From Gaetbulibacter saemankumensis DSM 17032 (lineage in GTDB: Bacteria; Bacteroidota; Bacteroidia; Flavobacteriales; Flavobacteriaceae): 64,000 nt of DNA. A program made the translations under genes and the position numbers. Location of the stretch: the NCBI RefSeq assembly GCF_000425645.1, contig NZ_AUDV01000007.1:1-64000 (forward strand), read 5' to 3'. Positions within the stretch are counted from its first letter, which is position 1. The number at the start of each line of letters is the position of its first letter. Below, in pieces: positions 29,307 to 38,573 of this stretch. The notes below the pieces were generated by a model. That model searched no databases. It saw only the letters and a program-made list of their open reading frames with translations, and was not told where the DNA came from.

Positions 29307-30068
29307 TTATTTAATTTGAATAAATCTATCGTCTACCATAGAGTTAATAGTGTCTTGATCTGTAAATGTATCAATTAGTGCGTTTCTAACTTTGTAATTT
29401 AAGACATAAAGACCGTTGTTTGGTTGGAAAAAGGTCATATCATCTCCTCCATTATATAAGAAGTCATTTGTGCAAACATAATAGATTTTGTCAGCCAAAA
29501 TTTTATTGTTGTTTATAGTAACCTTAACGACTTCGTAGTTATCATCTATTAAAATTTTAAGCTTAGAAATGGGATGCGCCTTCTTTAATTTGGCTAAATA
29601 TGTTACTAATTTATCTAACTGTTGTTTTTTTAAAGCCACTACGACCAGACTGTTTTCAAATGGCATCACATTATAAGCGGTACGTTTTGTTATGTCGCCT
29701 TTAGAAATAACGCCTCTAATGCTACCATGGTTTAAAATCACCATATCGATGTTGTTTCCTGTTCTGCTTTTAAAAATGGGGTTTGCTCGGTTGTATACTG
29801 CATCTGCCATAAAATTCCCTAATGAACTATTAAGTTGTCCATCGTCCTTGCTGTAAGTTTCCGGTGCATATGCCAACACTTCATTTAAGTCGTCATTGAT
29901 ATGTTCCCGGAAGGGTGTAATGAAATCATCAATTTCAAAATCAGTTTTTAAACTATCGGTAATAGCAATTCTATAACCTTTAATTTGAGTTAAATGAGGT
30001 TGCGAATCTTTGCAAGAGCTAATAGAAAAAACAGCAGCGATTATTAAAAAATAATATTTAAAAGTCAT
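29307..30068 (-). CDS. 5'-nucleotidase C-terminal domain lipoprotein
   Basis: The 253-residue protein begins with a lipoprotein signal ending SISSC (Cys near residue 19). The body matches the 5_nucleotid_C domain: SSLGNFMADAVYNRA, DMVILNHGSIRGVISKGDIT, YNVMPFENSLVVVALK and the late NDFLYNGGDDMTFF. This domain binds the nucleotide base in UshA. It precedes the metallophosphatase by four bases on the same strand, a split arrangement of one classical enzyme. Confidence 0.9.
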   Translation of the reverse strand: MTFKYYFLIIAAVFSISSCKDSQPHLTQIKGYRIAITDSLKTDFEIDDFITPFREHINDDLNEVLAYAPETYSKDDGQLNSSLGNFMADAVYNRANPIFKSRTGNNIDMVILNHGSIRGVISKGDITKRTAYNVMPFENSLVVVALKKQQLDKLVTYLAKLKKAHPISKLKILIDDNYEVVKVTINNNKILADKIYYVCTNDFLYNGGDDMTFFQPNNGLYVLNYKVRNALIDTFTDQDTINSMVDDRFIQIK

Positions 30069-30114
30069 GAAATAAACTTATATAATTTGATGATTTTTTT
30101 GAATGTACTTTTGT

Positions 30115-30122
30115 TACCTTTG
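30115..30122 (+). promoter_or_regulatory. Promoter -7 box of the dapA operon
   Basis: TACCTTTG, an exact TAnnTTTG match, lies 18 bases before the ATG at 30141. Confidence 0.6.
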
Positions 30123-30140
30123 CGCAAAGTATAAAAGTAA

Positions 30141-30662
30141 ATGATTTTTAAAGGTTTTAGTGAAAAATCTAAAATAAAGTACTTAAACAGATTGTTATCA
30201 GAACGTCATGTAAATGTCTCCGATAATAAAACGCAAAGTCTTGGAGTTCTTGTTAATATAGATGAGTTTAAAGATTTAGAGCAGTTTAAGATACTCGCAA
30301 GCGAATTAAGTATACGAGCAAACAGCTTGAAAATCATAACTTTTTCAACTTATATTGACGAAAATTATCATGTAGGTGAGCCTGTTTTTAATCTAAAGGA
30401 TTTTGGATGGAAAGGAAGCGTTAAAAACATGGAATTGCAAACTTTTATAGAGCAAGAGTTTGATGTTTTGATAAGTTATTATAAGGTTGATGTTTTAGAA
30501 TTGAAATTAATTACCGCTCTTTCGAAAGCCCAATTTAAAATTGGTATTAGTAATAACGATATGCGAGTAAATGATTTAATAATACAAACAGGAGTGAAGG
30601 ATTTTAATGTATTTAAAAGCGAAATGTTTAAATACTTAACTATATTAAATAAAATTACATAA
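30141..30662 (+). CDS. Conserved flavobacterial protein preceding dapA (DUF6913-like)
   Basis: The 173-residue cytoplasmic protein has no signal or membrane segment and an alternating alpha/beta pattern ([38 protein letters not shown]). I believe it is the DUF6913 family commonly found before dapA in Flavobacteriia, from memory. Its stop overlaps the dapA start by one base, indicating tight co-expression. Function unknown. Confidence 0.8.
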   Translation: MIFKGFSEKSKIKYLNRLLSERHVNVSDNKTQSLGVLVNIDEFKDLEQFKILASELSIRANSLKIITFSTYIDENYHVGEPVFNLKDFGWKGSVKNMELQTFIEQEFDVLISYYKVDVLELKLITALSKAQFKIGISNNDMRVNDLIIQTGVKDFNVFKSEMFKYLTILNKIT

Positions 30663-31540
30663 TGAATAATAAGTTTTTAGGAACTGGAGTTGCATTAGTT
30701 ACACCTTTTAAATCTGATTTTAGTGTAGATCATGATGCATTAACAAACATCGTGAATTTCAATATAGATAATGGTGTAGAATATCTTGTTATATGTGGTA
30801 CAACAGGAGAAAGCGCTACGCTGACTAAACAAGAAAAGAAAGAGGTTGTAGCTACAATTTCTACAGCTAATAACGGTCGGGTACCTATGGTTTTGGGTAT
30901 TGGAGGTAATAATACTGCTGCAGTAATTGAAGAGATTAAGTCTACAGATTTAAGTAGTATGGATGCGATTTTATCGGTATGTCCTTATTACAGTAAACCA
31001 ACTCAGGAAGGTTTTTATCAGCATTTTAAAGCAATTTCAGAAGTATGTCCAATTGATATTATTCTTTATAATGTTCCTGGACGTACAGCAAAAAATATGG
31101 AATCGGCAACGACCATCCGATTAGCAAGTGATTTTGATAATATTGTTGGGATAAAAGAAGCTGGTAATAATGTGTCTCAGTATTTGGAACTTCTTAAAAA
31201 CAAACCAGATAATTTTGCCATTATTTCTGGTGATGATGATTTGGCTCTTGGTGTTGTATTAGCTGGTGGATCCGGAGTTATTTCGGTAATAGGTCAAGGG
31301 TTTCCAAAGGAGTTTTCAGAAATGATTCGTTTAGGTCTAAATGGTGATAATAAAGCTGCATACGATTTACATTTCAGACTAATGGATGTTATTGGATATA
31401 TATTTGAAGAAAATAACCCGGCTGGAATTAAAGGAGTATTTGAAGCTTTAAATTTATGTCAGGATACGGTGCGCTTACCATTAGTGCCTGCGTCGAACGA
31501 ATTAAAGGATAAAATAAAAGGTTTTATAGCTAAGTTTTAG
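30662..31540 (+). CDS. dapA: 4-hydroxy-tetrahydrodipicolinate synthase
   Basis: DapA condenses pyruvate with aspartate semialdehyde in the lysine/diaminopimelate pathway. The 292-residue TIM barrel has [10 protein letters not shown] at the N-terminus, [10 protein letters not shown] (about 44-53), the catalytic Tyr in [13 protein letters not shown] (about 132-144) and the Schiff-base Lys in [11 protein letters not shown] (about 161). It is complete. dapF occurs about 17 kb away, in a different operon. Confidence 0.97.
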   Translation: MNNKFLGTGVALVTPFKSDFSVDHDALTNIVNFNIDNGVEYLVICGTTGESATLTKQEKKEVVATISTANNGRVPMVLGIGGNNTAAVIEEIKSTDLSSMDAILSVCPYYSKPTQEGFYQHFKAISEVCPIDIILYNVPGRTAKNMESATTIRLASDFDNIVGIKEAGNNVSQYLELLKNKPDNFAIISGDDDLALGVVLAGGSGVISVIGQGFPKEFSEMIRLGLNGDNKAAYDLHFRLMDVIGYIFEENNPAGIKGVFEALNLCQDTVRLPLVPASNELKDKIKGFIAKF

Positions 31541-31631
31541 TTCTGTTAAATTAAACTTAATCCTTGGATTTACTAAGTTTAAGCCTTTATTTTAGCTTCA
31601 AAATATATTTTTAAAAGTCATTTTATTAACT

Positions 31632-31639
31632 TAATTTTG
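31632..31639 (+). promoter_or_regulatory. Promoter -7 box of the bamD-coaBC run
   Basis: TAATTTTG, an exact TAnnTTTG match, lies 17 bases before the bamD ATG in a 116-base gap after dapA. Confidence 0.6.
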
Positions 31640-31656
31640 CATCTTGTTTTAAAACT

Positions 31657-32451
31657 ATGAGAAAATTTCTTTATTTATTATTAACAGTCACATTACTAAA
31701 CGCTTGTAGCGAATACCAGAAAGTGCTTAAGAGTGAAGATATTGCCTCAAAGTTTAAAATGGGTGAAGAACTATATAACCAAGAAAAGTATGCGAAAGCA
31801 AATCGACTTTTTGCGCAAATAGTTCCAAATTACAGAGGGAAACCTCAGGCGGAGAAATTAATGTATTTATACTCGAATTCGTTTTATAAAATGCATGATT
31901 ATTACACATCTGGATATCAGTTCGAACGTTTTGCTTCAAGTTACCCAAAAAGTGAGAAATTAGAGGAGGCTTCATTTTTAGCTGCCAAGAGTTATTATAT
32001 GTTATCTCCAGTGTATACTAAAGACCAAAAGGAAACTGTTAATGCCATTGAGAAATTGCAGGAGTTTATTAATCAGTTTCCAAATTCTGAATATCTAGCA
32101 GAGGCAAACAAGTTAGTTAAAGAATTAGATTTTAAACTTGAGCAGAAGGCTTTTGCCATAGCAAAACAATACAATACAGTGTCAGATTATCAGGCGTCTA
32201 TTAAGTCGTTTGATAATTTTATATTTGAATTTCCTGGTTCAAAATTAAAAGAAGAAGCGTTATTTTATCGATTTGATTCGGCTTATAAATTAGCAATTAA
32301 TAGTGTTGAGTATAAAAAACCCGCTAGATTAAAAATCGCTAAAGATTATTATGAATCTTTTAAAAAGAGTTATGCGAATTCCGAGCATATTGAAGAAATA
32401 GATAACATGGCTGAAGATTTGGATGAAGCCATGAAAAATTATAGCATTTAA
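31657..32451 (+). CDS. bamD: Outer membrane protein assembly factor BamD
   Basis: The 264-residue lipoprotein (signal ending LLNAC, Cys near 17) contains TPR-like helices: GEELYNQEKYAKANRLFAQIV, LMYLYSNSFYKMHDYYTSGYQFERFA, and a third repeat QYNTVSDYQASIKSFDNFI. It belongs to the YfiO/BamD component of the beta-barrel assembly machine. The position immediately before the omega subunit and coaBC is the conserved Bacteroidota order. Confidence 0.93.
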   Translation: MRKFLYLLLTVTLLNACSEYQKVLKSEDIASKFKMGEELYNQEKYAKANRLFAQIVPNYRGKPQAEKLMYLYSNSFYKMHDYYTSGYQFERFASSYPKSEKLEEASFLAAKSYYMLSPVYTKDQKETVNAIEKLQEFINQFPNSEYLAEANKLVKELDFKLEQKAFAIAKQYNTVSDYQASIKSFDNFIFEFPGSKLKEEALFYRFDSAYKLAINSVEYKKPARLKIAKDYYESFKKSYANSEHIEEIDNMAEDLDEAMKNYSI

Positions 32452-32469
32452 AGTTAAATAACAAAGACA

Positions 32470-32796
32470 ATGGATTTAAAGAAAACCAATGCACCTGTTA
32501 ATACTATTACGTACGACAGAAACCAGATAGATGAGCCGACCGATAATATCTATGAGGCAATTTCTATTATCGCAAGACGTGCAGAGCAAATTAATACTGA
32601 GATAAAGAAAGAGCTTATCGATAAGTTAGAAGAATTTGCTACGTATAATGATAGTCTTGAAGAAATCTTTGAAAATAAGGAGCAAATCGAGGTTTCTAAG
32701 TTTTACGAAAAATTACCTAAACCACATGCTTTAGCAGTACAAGAGTGGTTAACAGATAAAGTTTATTTTAGAAATACTGAGGAAGACGCTCAGTAA
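32470..32796 (+). CDS. rpoZ: RNA polymerase omega subunit (RpoZ-like)
   Basis: The 108-residue protein has DEPTDNIYEAISIIARRAEQINTEIK near residues 21-46, which fits the omega-chain helix pattern (N-x-YE-x3-I-x-ARRA-x-QI). The remainder is a lineage-specific acidic C-terminus. Omega aids assembly of the RNA polymerase. Its place between bamD and coaBC matches Bacteroidota. Confidence 0.88.
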   Translation: MDLKKTNAPVNTITYDRNQIDEPTDNIYEAISIIARRAEQINTEIKKELIDKLEEFATYNDSLEEIFENKEQIEVSKFYEKLPKPHALAVQEWLTDKVYFRNTEEDAQ

Positions 32797-32808
32797 TACT
32801 TTTTTAAA

Positions 32809-34020
32809 ATGTCAATATTAAGCGGCAAAAACATACTATTAGGAATTAGTGGTGGTATTGCCGCTTATAAAACGGCATCGTTAGTAAGGTTGTTTGTGAA
32901 ATCGGGAGCCCATGTAAAAGTGGTTATGACACCGTCTTCCAAAGAATTTATAACTCCCTTAACCTTATCTACACTTTCAAAAAATCCAGTTTATTCCTCG
33001 TTTACTAATGAAGATGATGAGAATTCCGTTTGGAATAATCATGTCGAATTAGGGTTATGGGCCGACCTTTTTGTTGTCGCTCCGGCTACAGCTAATACTT
33101 TGGCTAAAATGGCTAATGGCGTATGTGATAATTTACTTATGGCTACCTATTTGTCGGCTAAATGCCCAGTGTATTTTGCTCCTGCAATGGATTTAGATAT
33201 GTATAAGCACCCGTCAACGGTACGTTCTTTTAAGGTGTTAGCTAGCTATGGAAATATTATGATTCCGGCTACGAGTGGAGAATTAGCAAGCGGTTTGGTT
33301 GGTGAAGGTCGGATGGCTGAACCTGAAGATATTGTATCTTTTATCGAGGATGATATTTTAGATAAATTACCAATGCGAGGTAAAAAAGTGCTTATAACTG
33401 CTGGTCCTACCTATGAAGCTATTGATCCGGTTCGATTTATTGGTAACCATTCCAGTGGTAAAATGGGCTTTGAAATTGCCAAAGCGGCTGCTCGATTGGG
33501 TGCCGAGGTTATTTTAGTCGCAGGGCCTACTCACGAAAAGGTAAAGCATTCAAATATTAAAGTAATTCCTGTGGTTAGTAATAAGGAAATGTATGACGCC
33601 GTGCATGCACACTTTAAAGTTATGGATGTGGCAATTTTGTCGGCAGCGGTTGCAGATTATCGACCAAAAGAAGTTGCCAAAGAGAAAATAAAAAAGAAAA
33701 GCGATACGTTAGTATTAGAGTTAGAGAAAACGAAAGACATTCTGGCATCGCTTGGCTCTATAAAAGAACATCAATTTTTAGTGGGGTTTGCGTTAGAAAC
33801 TAATAATGAGTTAGAAAACGCAAAAGACAAACTAAAAAGAAAGAATTTAAATTTAATTGTTTTAAATTCGTTAAATGATAAAGGTGCTGGTTTTAAAAGT
33901 GAAACCAATAAGGTGACTTTTATTGATGATAAGGAACATATTACCGAACATCAATTAAAAACCAAGATCCAAGTTGCCGAAGATTTAATGAATAAAATTC
34001 TGAAACAAATAAATGCGTAG
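32809..34020 (+). CDS. coaBC: Phosphopantothenoylcysteine decarboxylase / phosphopantothenate-cysteine ligase
   Basis: CoaBC makes 4'-phosphopantetheine for coenzyme A. In 403 residues, the flavin-dependent CoaC half shows [18 protein letters not shown], the catalytic His in [30 protein letters not shown] and PAMDLDMY. The CoaB half begins near 190 with [27 protein letters not shown]. It overlaps the next gene by eight bases. coaE, the last step of the pathway, is also in this window. Confidence 0.97.
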   Translation: MSILSGKNILLGISGGIAAYKTASLVRLFVKSGAHVKVVMTPSSKEFITPLTLSTLSKNPVYSSFTNEDDENSVWNNHVELGLWADLFVVAPATANTLAKMANGVCDNLLMATYLSAKCPVYFAPAMDLDMYKHPSTVRSFKVLASYGNIMIPATSGELASGLVGEGRMAEPEDIVSFIEDDILDKLPMRGKKVLITAGPTYEAIDPVRFIGNHSSGKMGFEIAKAAARLGAEVILVAGPTHEKVKHSNIKVIPVVSNKEMYDAVHAHFKVMDVAILSAAVADYRPKEVAKEKIKKKSDTLVLELEKTKDILASLGSIKEHQFLVGFALETNNELENAKDKLKRKNLNLIVLNSLNDKGAGFKSETNKVTFIDDKEHITEHQLKTKIQVAEDLMNKILKQINA

Positions 34021-34900
34021 TATTCTTTTAGTTTTAATGTTAAGTTTAGGTTTTGTGTCGTTTTCACAAGAAATAAATTGTAACGTTGTGGTTAATGCCC
34101 AGCAAACAGGAAATGAGAACTTCCCGATATTTAAAACTCTAGAAAAGCAACTAAACGAATTCGTAAATAACACCAAATGGACTAATAAAACAGTCGCCTA
34201 TCAAGAACGTATAGACTGTAGTATGGTAATTAATGTGTCCAATTACAGTGGCGAATCGTTTCAGGCAACTTTACAGGTACAATCTTCCAGACCGGTTTAC
34301 GGATCGACTTACAGTACACCAGTTTATAATTTTAATGATCAGGATTTTAATTTTCAATATTTAGAATATCAGAATTTAAACTTTAGTCCTACACAGTTTG
34401 AATCTAATTTAGTTTCTGTGTTAGCGTTTCATATCTATATGGTATTAGCTTTAGATGCTGATACTTTTGCGTTAAATGGAGGTGATCCTTATTATAAACA
34501 AGCACAAATCATAACCAATTATTCACAGCAAGGAAATTTTAAGGGTTGGAAGTTAGAAGATGGTTTGCAAAGCCGGTTTGCGTTAATCGATAACGTATTA
34601 TCTCCTACATTTAAGGAATACAGAGAGGTCATGTATCATTACCATCGTCTGGGATTAGATGAGATGAGCGATAATGCTAAAATGGGAAAAGAACAAATTG
34701 CTATTGCGTTAAGGAAGTTTCAAGCGATGAATTCACGCCGACCAAATTCATTTTTACTTCGTACTTTTTTCGATGCGAAGGCCGATGAAATTGAGCAGAT
34801 CTACTCAGACGGACCAAATGTGAATGTCGTTACCCTTAAAGATCTGCTTCAAAAAGTGGCACCTATGCATAGTAGCAAGTGGCAAAATATTACCTTTTAA
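34013..34900 (+). CDS. DUF4835 family protein, probable type IX secretion protein PorD
   Basis: The 295-residue secreted protein has a signal peptide ([18 protein letters not shown]). The DUF4835 signature region is NCNVVVNAQQTGNENFPIFKTLEKQLNEFVNNTKWT, and later NDQDFNFQYLEYQNLNFSPTQFESNLVSVLAFHIYMVLALD. I recall this family being named PorD in relation to the type IX secretion system; treat that label as unverified. The coaBC-DUF4835-recN order is typical of Flavobacteriia. Confidence 0.85.
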   Translation: MRSILLVLMLSLGFVSFSQEINCNVVVNAQQTGNENFPIFKTLEKQLNEFVNNTKWTNKTVAYQERIDCSMVINVSNYSGESFQATLQVQSSRPVYGSTYSTPVYNFNDQDFNFQYLEYQNLNFSPTQFESNLVSVLAFHIYMVLALDADTFALNGGDPYYKQAQIITNYSQQGNFKGWKLEDGLQSRFALIDNVLSPTFKEYREVMYHYHRLGLDEMSDNAKMGKEQIAIALRKFQAMNSRRPNSFLLRTFFDAKADEIEQIYSDGPNVNVVTLKDLLQKVAPMHSSKWQNITF

Positions 34901-34963
34901 ATTGGAAACAATTTAATACCTTTCATTATATTTAATTCTGAATTAATAAATCTATAATACGCT

Positions 34964-36616
34964 TTGTTAACAGCACTTTCAATTAAAAATTACGCTCTAA
35001 TTGATGAGCTTCAAGTCGAATTTAATGATGGTTTTTCAATTATTACAGGTGAAACCGGAGCAGGAAAATCTATTTTGTTGGGTGGTTTGTCTTTAATTTT
35101 AGGTAAACGTGCCGACTTAAGTAGTTTAAAAGACACTTCAAAGAAATGTATTATTGAAGCGGTATTCAACGTAGCTAATTATGATTTAAAAGATTTTTTT
35201 GAAGCAGAAGATTTCGACTATGAAGCCCAAACAATCATTAGACGGGAAATATTGCCATCAGGTAAATCTAGAGCCTTTGTTAACGATTCTCCTGTTAAAC
35301 TTTCTAGTTTACAATTATTAGGTATCCGACTAATAGATATTCATTCGCAGCACCAAACATTAGAACTTACTAGTGATGAATTTCAATTTCAGGTAATAGA
35401 TGCTTTAGCAGGAAATACGTCTGAATTGGAAGAATACCAGCAGGAACTTAAGGCACATAAGGTTTTAAAGAAAGAATTAAAATCGCTTTTAGAATTTCAG
35501 GCTGAAGCAATAAAGGAACATGACTATAATGCTTTTTTGTTGAATGAATTGGTCGAAGCTAATTTGGTAGATGGCGAACTGGAACAACTGGAAATAGAGT
35601 ACGAAAGTCTGAATAATGTGGAAAGCATCAAGGATACTTTGTCTGAGGCTTATCAGTTGTTGGGAGAAGAGCAAATAGGCGTGTTAACCATCATGACCTC
35701 TTTAAAAAGCAGCTTGAGTAAATTAGCCTCTTTTTCTCCAGCCTACGAAGAGCTTTATAATCGGGTTAATAGCAGTTTAATAGAATTGGACGATGTGTTT
35801 TCTGAGGTTGATGAACTGCAAGGTAATTTAGAGGCCGATCCGGCACGTTTAGAAACGGTCGATGCTAAATTGCGAGTGCTGCATAACCTTATGCAAAAGC
35901 ATGTTGTTGATAATGTGGCCGACTTGATTGAAATTAAAACACAACTGGAAGAAAAGGTCTCGGTTACAGAAAACCTGGATGATTCTATTCAGAAGAAGCA
36001 GCAGGAAATTGAGGCGAAGGAAGCCCAATTAAATGCCATTGCAGAAAAAATTCATAAAAAACGAATTAAGGTAGTGCCTGAATTGAAATTGCAGTTGGAA
36101 GACATTCTAACTGGTTTAGGAATGCCTAATGCTCAATTTCAAATTGAACTTATTTTAGAAGAAGCATTTTATGTTAATGGAAAAGATAGTCTGTCGTTCT
36201 TATTTTCTGCGAATAAGGGAGGGAGTTACAACGAATTAAAAAAGGCAGCCTCGGGAGGAGAACTTTCAAGAATTATGCTGGCTATAAAATCTATTTTAGC
36301 TAAATATATTCAGTTACCAACTATTATGTTTGATGAGATTGATACGGGGGTTTCTGGAGAAATATCTAATAAAATGGGCGATATAATGCTTGAAATGAGT
36401 AAAACCATGCAGGTATTTTCTATTACCCATTTACCGCAAATTGCAGCGAAAGGACATTCGCATTTCAAAGTGTATAAAGAGGATGTCGATGAGGTTACTA
36501 GAACCAATTTGGTGAAATTAAATCACGACGAACGTATTGTTGAGATAGCGCAAATGCTAGGAGGTGTAGAAATGTCGTCATCTGCTATAGCTCATGCTAA
36601 AGAATTGTTGAATTAA
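34964..36616 (+). CDS. recN: DNA repair protein RecN
   Basis: RecN is an SMC-like ATPase in double-strand break repair. The 550-residue protein has Walker A FSIITGETGAGKSILLGGLSL (about 25-45), a long central coiled coil, the signature ASGGELSRIMLAIKSIL near 426 and Walker B PTIMFDEIDTGVSGE near 448. The start is a TTG at 34964, giving MLTALSIKNYALIDEL; no upstream ATG is in frame, and a later start would remove the conserved first strand. Confidence 0.95.
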   Translation: MLTALSIKNYALIDELQVEFNDGFSIITGETGAGKSILLGGLSLILGKRADLSSLKDTSKKCIIEAVFNVANYDLKDFFEAEDFDYEAQTIIRREILPSGKSRAFVNDSPVKLSSLQLLGIRLIDIHSQHQTLELTSDEFQFQVIDALAGNTSELEEYQQELKAHKVLKKELKSLLEFQAEAIKEHDYNAFLLNELVEANLVDGELEQLEIEYESLNNVESIKDTLSEAYQLLGEEQIGVLTIMTSLKSSLSKLASFSPAYEELYNRVNSSLIELDDVFSEVDELQGNLEADPARLETVDAKLRVLHNLMQKHVVDNVADLIEIKTQLEEKVSVTENLDDSIQKKQQEIEAKEAQLNAIAEKIHKKRIKVVPELKLQLEDILTGLGMPNAQFQIELILEEAFYVNGKDSLSFLFSANKGGSYNELKKAASGGELSRIMLAIKSILAKYIQLPTIMFDEIDTGVSGEISNKMGDIMLEMSKTMQVFSITHLPQIAAKGHSHFKVYKEDVDEVTRTNLVKLNHDERIVEIAQMLGGVEMSSSAIAHAKELLN

Positions 36617-36620
36617 TTAG

Positions 36621-36628
36621 TATCTTTG
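36621..36628 (+). promoter_or_regulatory. Promoter -7 box of fabI
   Basis: TATCTTTG, an exact TAnnTTTG match, lies five bases after the recN stop and 42 bases before the fabI ATG. Confidence 0.62.
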
Positions 36629-36670
36629 ACCGCTAATTACATATAAAGACCAACATATAAATAAAAAAGT

Positions 36671-37492
36671 ATGTCATATAATTTATTAAAAGGTAAAAGA
36701 GGAATCATTTTTGGGGCATTAGACTCAAATTCCATTGCTTGGAAAACAGCAGAACGTGTTCATGAAGAAGGTGGGCAATTTGTTTTAACTAATGCACCTG
36801 TAGCAATGCGTATGGGGCAAATTAATGAACTTGCAGAGAAAACGGGTTCTCAAATAATCCCTGCCGATGCAACTTCATTAGAAGATTTACAAAATTTGGT
36901 AGAGCAATCTATGGAGATTCTTGGAGGTAAAATCGATTTCGTTTTACATTCAATTGGAATGTCTATTAATGTGCGCAAAGGAAAACATTACACAGACCAA
37001 AATTACGATTGGACTCAGAAAGGTACCGATGTATCTGCAATGTCTTTTCATAAAGTAATGCAAACGCTTTATAAAGCAGATGCGATGAACGAGTGGGGAA
37101 GTATTGTAGCTTTATCTTATATGGCTGCTCAGCGTGTATTCCCGGATTATAATGATATGGCCGATAACAAAGCGTACTTAGAAAGTATCGCTCGTAGCTT
37201 TGGGTATTTCTTTGGTCGTGATAAAAAAGTACGTGTGAATACCATTTCACAGTCGCCAACACCAACAACAGCAGGTAGTGGAGTAAAAGGTTTCGATGGT
37301 TTTATAGCTTATGCCGATAAAATGTCGCCTCTTGGAAATGCAACAGCCTTAGATTGTGCTAACTATACTGTAAGTTTATTTAGTGATTTAACCAAACGGG
37401 TAACACTACAAAACCTTTATAATGATGGAGGCTTCAGTAACATGGGAGTTAGTGATGCGGTAATGTCTACTTTTGTAGGAGAACAAGAATAA
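36671..37492 (+). CDS. fabI: Enoyl-[acyl-carrier-protein] reductase (NADH)
   Basis: FabI reduces enoyl-ACP in fatty-acid elongation. The 273-residue short-chain dehydrogenase fold has RGIIFGALDSNSIAWKTAERVHEEG at the N-terminus, DFVLHSIGMS near 93, and the Y-x6-K-type catalytic region with SYMAAQRVFPDYNDMADNKAYLES near 152-175. The NGS/SMSP-like C-terminal block ends in NLYNDGGFSNMG. It is monocistronic with its own promoter and terminator. Confidence 0.95.
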   Translation: MSYNLLKGKRGIIFGALDSNSIAWKTAERVHEEGGQFVLTNAPVAMRMGQINELAEKTGSQIIPADATSLEDLQNLVEQSMEILGGKIDFVLHSIGMSINVRKGKHYTDQNYDWTQKGTDVSAMSFHKVMQTLYKADAMNEWGSIVALSYMAAQRVFPDYNDMADNKAYLESIARSFGYFFGRDKKVRVNTISQSPTPTTAGSGVKGFDGFIAYADKMSPLGNATALDCANYTVSLFSDLTKRVTLQNLYNDGGFSNMGVSDAVMSTFVGEQE

Positions 37493-37514
37493 TATTTCAT
37501 AAATATCCATTGAG

Positions 37515-37540
37515 AGCCACCTTGAATAGGGTGGCTTTTC
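37515..37540 (+). terminator. Terminator of fabI
   Basis: AGCCACC at 37515-37521 pairs with GGTGGCT at 37530-37536, followed by TTTT; 22 bases past the fabI stop. Confidence 0.85.
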
Positions 37541-37553
37541 TATTTCTATTCGT

Positions 37554-37561
37554 TACATTTG
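37554..37561 (+). promoter_or_regulatory. Promoter -7 box overlapping the glycosyltransferase start region
   Basis: TACATTTG, an exact TAnnTTTG match, has only four bases between it and the ATG at 37566. The transcript should start at or next to the start codon (leaderless mRNA). Confidence 0.65.
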
Positions 37562-37565
37562 TGTT

Positions 37566-38573
37566 ATGCAATTAGAATATTCTTTTATCATTCCTGTTTA
37601 TAATCGTCCCGATGAAATTGATGAGCTTTTAAGAAGTTTTGAAGCCCTAGAGACTTCATTGCCTTTTGAAATTGTAATTATTGAAGATGGTTCGAGTATA
37701 TCCTCTGAATCGGTCGTTAGAACATTTCAGAATAAACTGAATATATCCTATTATTTTAAAGAGAATTCCGGACCAGGCGATTCCAGAAATTATGGTATGC
37801 GCAAGGCAAAAGGAAATTATTTTATCATTCTGGATTCAGATTGTATTTTGCCTCCAGAATACTTATCTGAAGTCCATAAAAGTTTGAAGAACAATTATGT
37901 GGATTGTTTTGGTGGTCCTGATGCGGCGCATGAATCTTTTTCTAATTTGCAGAAGGCTATTAATTTTGCGATGACTTCTTTTATTACAACAGGAGGTATT
38001 AGAGGGGATAAAAAAAGTGTCGATAAATTTCAGCCCCGCAGTTTTAATATGGGACTTTCTGAAAAGGCGTTTGAAGCATCCGGTGGTTTTGGTTCTATTC
38101 ATCCTGGTGAAGATCCGGATTTATCAATTCGACTTTGGAATCTAGGTTTTAATACCACATTGATACCCGAAGCGTATGTATATCATAAACGTCGTATATC
38201 GTGGAAGACATTCTATATTCAGGTAAATAAATTTGGTATGGTAAGACCTATATTGAATGCATGGCATCCTGCCACAAAAAAAATAACCTATTGGTTCCCG
38301 ACCTTATTTAGTCTAGGAGCCGTGTTTTCAATTATATTATGGATGACCAATATAAATTTCTTCTTAAATTTATATGTCTTGTATTTCGTTTTGGCATTTA
38401 TAATGGCTTTAATAAAAACTAAAAGTATTGCTGTAAGTATGTTGTCGCTGGTAGCTATAGTAATACAGTTTTTTGGTTATGGTTATGGCTTTTTGAAATC
38501 GACAATCGCAGTACAGGTTTTGCGTAAGAATCCGGAAACATATTTCCCAAAATTATTTTTCAAGACCTCATGA
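37566..38573 (+). CDS. Glycosyltransferase family 2 with C-terminal membrane helices
   Basis: The 335-residue protein has a GT-A domain (YSFIIPVYNRPDEIDELLRSF, EIVIIEDGSS, ILDSDCILPPEYL with the DSD metal motif near 92) and GGFGSIHPGEDPDLSIRLW as the acceptor-side ED motif. Two or three C-terminal membrane segments (about 245-305) anchor it to the inner membrane. Sugar and acceptor are unknown. It overlaps the YbbR-like gene by four bases, and coaE follows in the same manner. Confidence 0.9.
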   Translation: MQLEYSFIIPVYNRPDEIDELLRSFEALETSLPFEIVIIEDGSSISSESVVRTFQNKLNISYYFKENSGPGDSRNYGMRKAKGNYFIILDSDCILPPEYLSEVHKSLKNNYVDCFGGPDAAHESFSNLQKAINFAMTSFITTGGIRGDKKSVDKFQPRSFNMGLSEKAFEASGGFGSIHPGEDPDLSIRLWNLGFNTTLIPEAYVYHKRRISWKTFYIQVNKFGMVRPILNAWHPATKKITYWFPTLFSLGAVFSIILWMTNINFFLNLYVLYFVLAFIMALIKTKSIAVSMLSLVAIVIQFFGYGYGFLKSTIAVQVLRKNPETYFPKLFFKTS

